DNA from: Nocardioides sp.
GTDB lineage: Bacteria > Actinomycetota > Actinomycetes > Propionibacteriales > Nocardioidaceae
Length of the DNA stretch: 64,000 bases
Reading direction: 5' to 3'
Assembly (NCBI RefSeq): GCF_030150155.1
Contig: NZ_JASLGR010000047.1
Coordinates: 1 to 64,000 of the forward strand
In this document: piece after piece, positions 57,436-64,000 of the stretch
Layout of the letters: every line of letters begins with the position of its first letter
Numbering within the stretch: position 1 is the stretch's first letter
Position numbers and translations under genes: made by a program
The notes under the pieces: model-generated
Told to the model about the DNA's origin: nothing
Seen by the model: only the letters and a program-made list of their open reading frames with translations
Databases searched by the model: none

Positions 57436-59061
57436 GTGAGTGCCGAGAACCTGACAGCGCCCGAAGAGTCGGCGATCAACCTCCACACGACTGCCGGAAA
57501 GCTGGCGGATCTGGAGCGTCGCATCGACGAGGCAGTAACCAAGCCCGCCGCGAAGGCCCAGGAGAAGCAGCACGCCAAGGGCCGCAAGACCGCCCGCGAG
57601 CGGATCGAGATGCTCTTCGACGAGGGCAGCTTCGTCGAGCTCGACGAGCTGGCGCGTCACCGCTCCCAGGACTTCGGTCTGGAGAAGAACCGCCCCTACG
57701 GCGACGGCGTGATCACGGGCTACGGCACCGTCGACGGTCGCCAGGTCTGCGTGTTCTCCCAGGACTTCACCGTCTTCGGCGGCTCGCTGGGCGAGGTCTA
57801 CGGCGAGAAGATCGTCAAGGTCATGGACCTGGCGCTCAAGACCGGCTCGCCGATCGTCGGCATCAACGAGGGCGCCGGCGCCCGGATCCAGGAGGGCGTC
57901 GTCTCCCTGGGCCTGTACGGCGAGATCTTCCGCCGCAACGTCCGCGCCTCGGGCGTGATCCCGCAGATCAGCCTGATCATGGGCAACTGCGCCGGTGGTC
58001 ACGTCTACTCCCCCGCCGTCACCGACTTCACGATCATGGTCGACGGCACCTCGGGCATGTTCATCACCGGCCCCGACGTGATCAAGACCGTCACCGGTGA
58101 GGACGTCACGATGGAGGAGCTCGGTGGTGCGCGCACGCACAACACCAAGTCGGGCAACTCGCACTACATGGCGACCGACGAGGAGGACGCCATCGAGTAC
58201 ACCAAGGCGCTGCTCTCCTTCCTGCCCTCGAACAACCTGGACGAGGCGCCGGCGTACGACGAGATCGCCGACCTGGAGCCCAACGAGGACGACATCGCCC
58301 TCGACACCCTCATCCCGGACTCCCCGAACCAGCCCTACGACATGCACGACGTCATCTCGACCGTGCTCGACGACGGCGAGTTCACCGAGGTCCACCCGCT
58401 CTTCGCCCCGAACATCATCGTCGGCTTCGGCCGGGTCGAGGGCCGTTCGGTCGGCGTCGTGGCCAACCAGCCGATGCAGTTCGCCGGCACCCTGGACATC
58501 GACGCCTCGGAGAAGGCCGCCCGCTTCGTGCGGACCTGCGACGCCTTCAACATCCCGGTGCTGACCCTGGTCGACGTGCCCGGCTTCCTGCCCGGCACCG
58601 ACCAGGAGTGGCAGGGCATCATCCGCCGCGGCGCGAAGCTGATCTACGCCTACGCCGAGGCCACCGTCCCGATGGTCACCGTCGTCACCCGCAAGGCCTA
58701 CGGCGGCGCCTACGACGTGATGGGCTCCAAGCATCTCGGTGCCGACATCAACCTGTCGTGGCCCACCGGCCAGTACGCCGTCATGGGTGCCCAGGGCGCG
58801 GCCAACATCGTGCACCGTCGCGAGCTCAAGGACCTGGCCGACTCCGGTGCCACCACCGAGCAGGTCGAGGCCAAGCGCGCCGAGCTGATCGAGGAGTACG
58901 AGACCACCCTGGTCAACCCGTACATCGCCGCCGAGCGTGGCTACGTCGACGCCGTCATCTTCCCGCGGGAGACCCGCGCCGAGGTGGTCAAGGCCCTGCG
59001 CCTGCTCAAGACCAAGCGCGACTCGCTGCCGCCCAAGAAGCACGGCAACATCCCGCTCTGA
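57436..59061 (+). CDS. accD5: Acyl-CoA (propionyl-CoA) carboxylase beta subunit
   Basis: A 541-aa carboxyltransferase subunit with two crotonase-like halves. The first has VFGGSLGEVYGEKIVKVMDLAL and GAGARIQEGVVSLGLYGEIF with the oxyanion GNCAGGHVYSPAVTDF. The second has LVDVPGFLPGTDQEWQGIIRRGAKL and TRKAYGGAYDVMGSKHLGAD. It transfers CO2 from carboxybiotin to acyl-CoA, most likely propionyl-CoA, giving methylmalonyl-CoA. GTG start with TAGGGT 8 nt upstream, leaderless. The alpha subunit is not in this window. Followed by accE at a 17-bp gap. Confidence 0.95.
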   Translation: MSAENLTAPEESAINLHTTAGKLADLERRIDEAVTKPAAKAQEKQHAKGRKTARERIEMLFDEGSFVELDELARHRSQDFGLEKNRPYGDGVITGYGTVDGRQVCVFSQDFTVFGGSLGEVYGEKIVKVMDLALKTGSPIVGINEGAGARIQEGVVSLGLYGEIFRRNVRASGVIPQISLIMGNCAGGHVYSPAVTDFTIMVDGTSGMFITGPDVIKTVTGEDVTMEELGGARTHNTKSGNSHYMATDEEDAIEYTKALLSFLPSNNLDEAPAYDEIADLEPNEDDIALDTLIPDSPNQPYDMHDVISTVLDDGEFTEVHPLFAPNIIVGFGRVEGRSVGVVANQPMQFAGTLDIDASEKAARFVRTCDAFNIPVLTLVDVPGFLPGTDQEWQGIIRRGAKLIYAYAEATVPMVTVVTRKAYGGAYDVMGSKHLGADINLSWPTGQYAVMGAQGAANIVHRRELKDLADSGATTEQVEAKRAELIEEYETTLVNPYIAAERGYVDAVIFPRETRAEVVKALRLLKTKRDSLPPKKHGNIPL

Positions 59062-59078
59062 TCAGCTCGGAGACACTC

Positions 59079-59309
59079 ATGACTGACGCAGCATCCGACA
59101 CCGCAGCGGAGCAGGCCCCGGCCGCCCCGCTGCTGAAGGTGATCAACGCCGACGCGACCCCCGAGGAGGTGGCGGCCATCGTGGCCGTCTTCGCCTCGCT
59201 GGGTGGCGGCGCTCCGGCCCCGAAGCCGAAGCGGGCGGAGTGGAACAACCCGGCCCGGGGCGTGCGGCGCACGCTCCCGGCGACCTGGCGCACGTCCACC
59301 CTCCCCTGA
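59079..59309 (+). CDS. accE5: Acyl-CoA carboxylase epsilon subunit
   Basis: A 76-aa AccE-type protein. A disordered Ala/Glu-rich N-terminus is followed by LLKVINADATPEEVAAIVAVFASLGG and the basic end WNNPARGVRRTLPATW. In actinobacteria epsilon subunits bind the alpha-beta carboxylase and raise activity. The ATG at 59079 lies 17 bp after accD. A tandem repeat starts 7 bp after its stop codon. Confidence 0.92.
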   Translation: MTDAASDTAAEQAPAAPLLKVINADATPEEVAAIVAVFASLGGGAPAPKPKRAEWNNPARGVRRTLPATWRTSTLP

Positions 59310-59316
59310 CCGAGTT

Positions 59317-59417
59317 CCGGGTTCACCACCGCCGAATTCCGGGTTCACCACCGCCGAATTCCGGGTTCACCACCGCCGAAATCCGGGTTCACCACCGCCG
59401 AACTCCGGGTTCACCAC
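59317..59417. repeat. 22-bp tandem repeat, four full units plus a partial fifth
   Basis: Units begin at 59317, 59339, 59361, 59383 and 59405 (the last is 13 bp). Each starts CCGGGTTCACCACCGCCG and ends AATT, AATT, AAAT or AACT. The unit length is not a multiple of three and no spacers separate units. It lies between the accE stop and a terminator, so it is in the 3' UTR of the carboxylase transcript. Confidence 0.95.
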
Positions 59418-59428
59418 GCAGCACCGAC

Positions 59429-59469
59429 GAGCCTCCGGCCCCGCGCAGTACGCGCCGGGCCGGAGGCTC
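59429..59469 (+). terminator. Terminator of the accD-accE transcript
   Basis: A perfect 13-bp stem (GAGCCTCCGGCCC at 59429-59441 with 59457-59469) closes a 15-nt loop that can pair further (GCGC/GCGC). It lies between the 22-bp repeats and the DUF885 promoter. Confidence 0.88.
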
Positions 59470-59525
59470 GCTGCGGTCAGGAGCAGGCCAGAAGCCGCCC
59501 CGGACCAGCCGGTTAGGCTGACGCC

Positions 59526-61184
59526 ATGACCCGCCAGATCGATGCCCGCAGCGACCGTTACCTCGCCGAGTCCGTCGTACTGAATCCGCTGGAGGCCACC
59601 GCGATCGGGGTCCCCGGGCACGACCACGAGCTCCCGGACCTCTCCCCCGAGGGCTGGGACGAGCGTGATGCGCTGGCGCGCGAGGCACTGCGAGAGGTCG
59701 GCGAGCTGACCGCGATTGACGCCCGCGAGGAGCTGGCCCAGGCCGCCTTCGTCGAGCGGCTGGGGCTCACCGTGGCGAAGGCCGACGCACAGCTGGACCG
59801 CTCCGAGCTGTCGGTGATCGACGGCGCGCCGCACTGGATCCGCGGCGTGCTCGACCTGATGAGCGCCGAGGACGAGGAGAGCGCCGAGAACCTCACCGCG
59901 CGTCTGGCCGGGGTGCCGCTGGCCCTGGAGCAGTATCGTCGCACGCTGAACGTCGAGGCCGCCGCCGGCCGGGTGAGCGCCGTGCGCCAGTACGCCGAGA
60001 CCGCGACGCTGATCGAGGGCTGGGCGCGTCCGGGCGACTACTTCGCCGCTCTGGGCACCGCCTCGCCCGACCTGCCCGAGACACTGCGCACCGACCTGGC
60101 CCGTGAAGCGGAACGGGCCCGGGTGGCCTTCGCCGACCTGGCCGGCTTCCTGCGCACCGAGATGGTCCCCCGCGGTCGGGTCGAGGACGGGGTCGGCCGC
60201 GAGCACTACGCGCTGGCATCGCAGTACTTCCTCGGCTCCTCGATCGACCTGGAGGCGACGTACGCCTGGGGCTGGGAGGAGCTCGCCCGGATCGAGTCCG
60301 AGATGGGCTCGGCCGCGCACGCACTGACCGGCTCCACCGACGTCGACGCGGCGATCGCCCTGCTCGACGCCGACCCGGCGCGGAACCTGACCAGCCGTGA
60401 GGAGTTCCGCTCCTGGATGCAGGCCCGCTCCGACGAGGTGCTGACCAGCTTCCACGGCACCCACTTCGACATCCCGGCCGAGATCCGCCAGATCACCTGC
60501 ACCGTCGCGCCCACCAACGACGGCGGCGCCTGGTACACGCCGCCGACCGAGGACTTCTCCCGTCCGGGCACGATGTGGTTCTCCTTCACCGACTCCCAGG
60601 AGAAGTTCTCCACCTGGCGTGAGCTGACCACCGTCTTCCACGAGGGCGTGCCCGGCCACCACCTGCAGTGCGGCCAGGCGGTCTGGAACGCCGCCGAGCT
60701 CAACCGCTGGCAGCGCCTGCTGTGCTGGGTCTCGGGCCACGGCGAGGGCTGGGCGCTGTACGCCGAGCGCCTGATGGACGAGCTCGGCTACTTCGCCGAC
60801 CCCGGCGACCGGATGGGGTTCCTCGACTCGCAGGCCTTCCGCGCCGCCCGGGTGGTGGTCGACATCGGCACCCACCTCGGGCTCACGGTGCCGGCCAACC
60901 CGTGGGGCTGGCGCGTCGGCGAGCGCTGGAACGCCGACCTGATGCTCGAGTTCATGCTCGCCCACACCCGGATGGACCCGAGCCAGGTGCGGTTCGAGGT
61001 CAACCGCTACCTCGGCTGGCCCGGCCAGGCGCCGTCGTACAAGGTCGGCGAGCGGATCTGGCTGGAGATGCGGGACAGCGCACGGGCGGCAGCGGGCGCC
61101 GACTTCGACCTGAAGGCCTGGCACACCCGGATGCTGAACCTGGGTGCCGTGCCGCTGGACCTGCTGGGGCGTGCGAGCCGCTGA
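59526..61184 (+). CDS. DUF885 family putative metallo-hydrolase
   Basis: A 552-aa cytosolic protein of the DUF885 family, which resembles zinc peptidases. The metal motif is in TTVFHEGVPGHHLQCGQAVW (HExxxHH-like, about residues 378-388), followed by SGHGEGWALYAERLMDELGYF, which supplies a further Glu. The end reads DLKAWHTRMLNLGAVPLDLL. Peptidase or esterase activity is expected but unproven. The ATG is 6 nt after TAGGCT, leaderless. Confidence 0.88.
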   Translation: MTRQIDARSDRYLAESVVLNPLEATAIGVPGHDHELPDLSPEGWDERDALAREALREVGELTAIDAREELAQAAFVERLGLTVAKADAQLDRSELSVIDGAPHWIRGVLDLMSAEDEESAENLTARLAGVPLALEQYRRTLNVEAAAGRVSAVRQYAETATLIEGWARPGDYFAALGTASPDLPETLRTDLAREAERARVAFADLAGFLRTEMVPRGRVEDGVGREHYALASQYFLGSSIDLEATYAWGWEELARIESEMGSAAHALTGSTDVDAAIALLDADPARNLTSREEFRSWMQARSDEVLTSFHGTHFDIPAEIRQITCTVAPTNDGGAWYTPPTEDFSRPGTMWFSFTDSQEKFSTWRELTTVFHEGVPGHHLQCGQAVWNAAELNRWQRLLCWVSGHGEGWALYAERLMDELGYFADPGDRMGFLDSQAFRAARVVVDIGTHLGLTVPANPWGWRVGERWNADLMLEFMLAHTRMDPSQVRFEVNRYLGWPGQAPSYKVGERIWLEMRDSARAAAGADFDLKAWHTRMLNLGAVPLDLLGRASR

Positions 61185-61196
61185 GCCCCGGCGCGA

Positions 61197-61964
61197 TCAC
61201 GGCACCACCAAGGTCCCGACCACCGTCGTACCGTCACTCTCGTAGACAGTCACGCTGCGAGTCTTGCCGGCATCGCGGCGCTGCCACTCCAGGGCCTGGG
61301 CCGGGCTGGTCGGCTCTGGACCGTCCAGGTCGCGGACGAAGGCGTAGCCACTGCGTCCGTTGCTGGCCTGGACCCGAATGAGGTCGGGCATCCCGCGGTC
61401 ATTCGGGACGCCGTAGGTCTGCCCCTGGGCGTTGGTTCCCCAGGAGGTCGGCACGTGCTGGGAGTAGGTCGCGGTCAGCCTCCAGCGAACCGTGGGCTTG
61501 CTGGCGGTGATCACCGTTGAGGTCTGCCCGGGCCTCAGCGCCATCGCGTACGTCGCCACGGCCTCGTCGCTGTCGGCCTCGGCGGCCCGGGCGGCATCGG
61601 CGGCGTCGCACACCAGCAGGGCACCGTCGCTGAACGTCAGCGTGCCAGCGCTCAGGCAGGTCAAGGCCAGCTCGACGTCCGTGGCCCCGGCCGGAGCCGG
61701 GCCCAGGTCCACGGTCGCGGTCCCGGTGCGGGTCACCGTCACGGTTCGACCCAGCTCCGTGACACGGTCGGCGCCGGGTTGGGGCGACCAGAGCACCGAC
61801 CCGACGGCGGCAGCCCCACCGCCGACCACCACGACCCCGGCGACGCCGACCGCCCAGGACCGCCACCACCGCAGTCGTCGCGGACGTGCATCCGTCGCCG
61901 CGTGGGCGACCAGTGCGTCGCGCAGGCCGCGGGCGAAGCCCTCGTCCATCGTCGTGCGAGTCAT
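61197..61964 (-). CDS. Single-pass membrane protein, probable partner of the ECF sigma factor
   Basis: A 255-aa protein. A cytoplasmic N-terminus of about 35 residues (MDEGFARGLRDALVAHAATD) precedes one helix (WAVGVAGVVVVGGGAAAVGSVLW) and an extracellular beta-rich domain of about 190 residues. The layout and 4-nt overlap with the sigma gene suggest an anti-sigma or sigma-associated protein. However, the short N-terminus lacks the HxxxCxxC zinc motif of ZAS anti-sigmas. ATG 61964 with GGAGG upstream. A Cys pair in LALTCLSAG and LLVCDAAD may form a disulfide. Confidence 0.7.
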   Translation of the reverse strand: MTRTTMDEGFARGLRDALVAHAATDARPRRLRWWRSWAVGVAGVVVVGGGAAAVGSVLWSPQPGADRVTELGRTVTVTRTGTATVDLGPAPAGATDVELALTCLSAGTLTFSDGALLVCDAADAARAAEADSDEAVATYAMALRPGQTSTVITASKPTVRWRLTATYSQHVPTSWGTNAQGQTYGVPNDRGMPDLIRVQASNGRSGYAFVRDLDGPEPTSPAQALEWQRRDAGKTRSVTVYESDGTTVVGTLVVP

Positions 61965-62536
61965 CGGGTCCTCCAGAGCGGGTCGTCGGTGGGCACGACG
62001 CCGAGGCTGTCGCGCACGCGGTGGCGGATTCGATGCATCCGGCTCTTGGCCGCAGCCTCGCTGATCCCGAGTGCCTGGGCGGCGTCGGCCACGGCGTAGT
62101 CCTCGATCGCGATCAGCACCAGCAGGTGCAGGTCCGGTCCGCGCAGCGACGTCAGCGCCTCGCGCAGTGCCGGGGTGAGGTCGAGCATCACGCTGGCCAC
62201 ATCGGCCGCCGGCACGGTCGCCGCGCGTGGCAGCGCGGCGAGGAACCGCCGGTAGCGCCGTGCCGCCCGGCGCTGGTTGCGTGCCACGTTGGTGGTCGTG
62301 ACCAGCAACCAGGGCAGCACCGTCCCGGAGACCACGCGTGCCTGGTCGCGGCGGCGCCAGAGCTCGAGGAACGCGAGCGCGGTGACGTCCTCGGCCTGAT
62401 GCGGGTCCTCGACCAGGCGCACGGCGTGGCCGTAGACCCGGTCCTTGTGGGCGTCGAAGACGAGACCGAACGCGTCGGCGTCCCCGGCGAGGACGCGCGA
62501 CCACAGCGGGTCGACGTGTCCCGGTTCGGCGCTCAT
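61961..62536 (-). CDS. ECF-type RNA polymerase sigma factor
   Basis: A 191-aa sigma factor. Region 2 includes FGLVFDAHKDRVYGHAVRLVEDPHQAEDVTALAFLELW. Region 4 includes LDLTPALREALTSL and YAVADAAQALGISEAAAKSRMHRIRHRVRDSLG. It redirects RNA polymerase to an unknown regulon, likely an envelope signal read by the overlapping membrane protein. The ATG at 62536 leaves a normal-length N-terminus. Confidence 0.92.
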   Translation of the reverse strand: MSAEPGHVDPLWSRVLAGDADAFGLVFDAHKDRVYGHAVRLVEDPHQAEDVTALAFLELWRRRDQARVVSGTVLPWLLVTTTNVARNQRRAARRYRRFLAALPRAATVPAADVASVMLDLTPALREALTSLRGPDLHLLVLIAIEDYAVADAAQALGISEAAAKSRMHRIRHRVRDSLGVVPTDDPLWRTR

Positions 62537-62631
62537 ACCCCATTGTGTCCGCAGCCCGCCGATCGGTTGCACGGATGCACCACGATCATTGATCGACTAT
62601 TTTAGTCGCCTTTATGTTCTATGCTGCCGTC

Positions 62632-63621
62632 ATGGAGGGACCCGCACCTGACTTCATGATCATCGGGGCGCCGAAGGCCGGCACCACCGCGCTCCACGCC
62701 GCGCTGTCGCGGCACCCCGACGTCGCGATGAGCACTCCGAAGGAGCCGAAGTACTGGCTCTGCGAGGACGCGCCCCCGCCGGCGTACGTCGGCCCCGGCG
62801 ACGCCCACTCCCAGCAGGAGTGGGTGTGGCGTCGTGAGGACTACCAGGCGATCTTCGCCCACGACGACGGACCGTACGGCTCCCACGAGCGTCTCCGTGG
62901 CGAGGCGACACCGTTCTACCTGTGGAGCCCAGGCGCACGCCGCCGGATCACCACCGAGCTGCCCGACGTCCGTCTGATCGCCGTGGTGCGCGACCCGATC
63001 GACCGCGCCTACTCCAACTGGATGCACCTGTGGTGCGACGGCCTCGAGCCCGAGGCCGACTTCCTCACCGCGTTCTCCCGCGAACGCGAGCGGATCCGAC
63101 GCGGGTGGGCACCCTTCTGGCGGTACGCCGACCTCGGCCGGTACGGCGAGCAGCTCGCCGATCTGCACCAGCGGATCGACCCCGCCCAGATCCTGGTGCT
63201 GCGCTACCGCGAGCTCGTCGACACGCCCCGTGCGGCGGTCGACAAGGCCGCCCGGTTCCTCGGCATCAGGACCGGCAAGGTCGACGCGATCCCGGCCGAC
63301 AACTCCCGCAGCTACGTCGAGCCCGGCTGGCGACCGCGCCTGGTCGGCCCGGTGATCCGCACCGGCGCCTGGCTCGGGCAGTTCGCCCCGCCCCAGGTGT
63401 GGCGTGCCGCCGAGCCCCGCCTCCACCCGCTGTTGCGCAGCGAGCACGGCGCCCACCGGCCGCGACTGACACCCGAGGCCCGAGCGGCCCTGATCCCGGC
63501 GTTCGCCGAGGACATCGACCTGCTCGCCCAGGTCACCGGCGACGACTACGGCGCCTGGCTCGATCCCGAGAGCCGCGGCTCCTTCCGCGAGCGGTCGGCA
63601 GCGCTCAGCGCAGTACCGTGA
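62632..63621 (+). CDS. Sulfotransferase family protein
   Basis: A 329-aa PAPS-dependent sulfotransferase. The 5'-phosphosulfate loop is IIGAPKAGTTALHAALSRHP (about residues 8-27) and the 3'-phosphate loop is LIAVVRDPIDRAYSNWMHLW. The acceptor (sugar, lipid or small molecule) cannot be told. The ATG at 62632 is chosen over ATG 62614 because TATGCT lies 6 nt upstream, the spacing seen at other leaderless starts here. The promoter region is locally AT-rich, unlike most of the window. Its end overlaps the convergent gene by 17 bp. Confidence 0.88.
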   Translation: MEGPAPDFMIIGAPKAGTTALHAALSRHPDVAMSTPKEPKYWLCEDAPPPAYVGPGDAHSQQEWVWRREDYQAIFAHDDGPYGSHERLRGEATPFYLWSPGARRRITTELPDVRLIAVVRDPIDRAYSNWMHLWCDGLEPEADFLTAFSRERERIRRGWAPFWRYADLGRYGEQLADLHQRIDPAQILVLRYRELVDTPRAAVDKAARFLGIRTGKVDAIPADNSRSYVEPGWRPRLVGPVIRTGAWLGQFAPPQVWRAAEPRLHPLLRSEHGAHRPRLTPEARAALIPAFAEDIDLLAQVTGDDYGAWLDPESRGSFRERSAALSAVP

Positions 63622-64000
63622 CCAGGTCGTGCGCTCCGTCGGGGCGGGCCGCCTCGACGTAGTATCGGGTCCGTCCATCGGGCAGCGCGACCGCGCTGGC
63701 GTAGCGGAACGCGCCGTCGGAGAAGGCGCTGCGCACCGGCTCCCCCGGCTGCGCGTGCAGGCGGCCGTCGGGGCCCGCGATCGCGACACCGGTGGTCTCG
63801 TGCCAGTTCGAGGCAGCGTCAGGCCGGCCGTCGTACAGGACGGTGAGGGGCTCGCGCGAGAGCACCGTGGTCACCCGGGCACCGCGCGCATCCCACGCGC
63901 CGGGCCGCCCGGCCAGGACCTCGCCGTGGTCGCGCCAGGTCAGCCCGTCAGCGCTGGTCAGGTAGCGCGAGGTCATCCGGTCCTCCTGGCCGACCTCGGT
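63605..64000 (-). CDS. C-terminal part of a probable beta-propeller (glycosidase-like) protein
   Basis: The frame is open to the right edge, so the N-terminus is outside the window. The visible 131 residues have propeller-blade texture: SRYLTSADGLTWRDHGEVLAG, TTVLSREPLTVLYDGRPDAASNW, ASAVALPDGRTRYYVEAARPDG. This resembles GH43/GH32-type five-blade propellers, in which blades read as 'S-DG-W' repeats. No catalytic residue can be assigned from this piece. An internal ATG at 63976 exists, but the frame continues without a stop beyond it. Confidence 0.6.
   Translation of the reverse strand, partial: TEVGQEDRMTSRYLTSADGLTWRDHGEVLAGRPGAWDARGARVTTVLSREPLTVLYDGRPDAASNWHETTGVAIAGPDGRLHAQPGEPVRSAFSDGAFRYASAVALPDGRTRYYVEAARPDGAHDLVTVLR

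Noticed and set aside
59317..59417. CRISPR array
   Set aside because: The 22-bp units are directly tandem without spacers and there are no cas genes.

Overview
The window is high-GC DNA from an actinobacterium. Gene order and content fit the Nocardioidaceae (Nocardioides-like). Evidence includes MtrAB-LpqB, a WhiB2-type regulator, F420 genes, a mycobacterial-type galactan cluster, an AccD/AccE carboxylase and frequent GTG starts with a -10 hexamer directly upstream. About 1-23 kb (LuxR-type regulator, hpf, comF, lpqB, mtrB, mtrA, ahcY, SIS protein, trm112, manB, DUF3499, degenerate metallopeptidase, DUF5719, large glycosyltransferase, whiB, fbiA, fbiB, manC, TIGR03089) follows an order I know from the Rv3240c-Rv3268 region of Mycobacterium tuberculosis. 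About 49-59 kb (fadE25-like, purE, purK, adenylate cyclase, birA, accD, accE) resembles the Rv3274c-Rv3281 region and the Streptomyces cya-birA-pccB region. These are recollections of synteny, not database results.

Layout: 0.3-8.4 kb holds envelope signalling (MtrAB, LpqB), ribosome hibernation and SAH hydrolysis. 8.5-12.8 kb holds a cyclodeaminase-like protein, DUF808 and mannose-phosphate genes. 12.8-18.4 kb holds DUF3499, a metallopeptidase relative, DUF5719, a very large membrane glycosyltransferase and WhiB. 18.6-23.5 kb holds F420 genes, DUF3105, GDP-mannose synthesis and TIGR03089. 23.5-38 kb is a wall-polymer region: a secreted amidase with FG-GAP repeats, Wzt/Wzm export, GlfT2, Glf, PAP2, two GT2 enzymes and two LCP ligases. 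Together these could make, export and attach a galactan. 38-40.9 kb holds a crotonase, a dienelactone hydrolase and a GGDEF protein.

40.8-45.3 kb is a four-gene operon: a tandem OB-fold/DUF35 protein, two thiolase-fold proteins without thiolase catalytic residues, and one intact SCP-x-type thiolase. It sits behind a perfect 26-bp palindrome that contains the KstR-type core TNNAACNNGTTNNA. This is the strongest candidate for an incompletely described system here. It may be a CoA-dependent retro-aldol/thiolase module for steroid-like or branched acyl side chains.

46.5-49.0 kb is a scar zone. It contains a 170-bp palindromic MITE-like element, a truncated fadE copy 92.5% identical by eye to the intact fadE 2.3 kb away, an IS3-family remnant, two small secreted proteins, and an IS1634/IS4-like transposase tail.

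49-59.5 kb returns to conserved core genes, with a perfect CRP-type site between birA-cyclase and accD. 59.5-64 kb is accessory: a DUF885 hydrolase, an ECF sigma factor with a membrane partner, a sulfotransferase and a partial propeller-like protein. Two regulatory themes recur. One is tandem GTNAC 9-mers upstream of three envelope genes, which are candidate sites for the MtrA encoded in this window. The other is a TANNNT hexamer 6-8 nt upstream of about 18 start codons, consistent with leaderless transcription. One of these is a symmetric bidirectional promoter at 36793-36802. No rRNA, tRNA or CRISPR array was seen.
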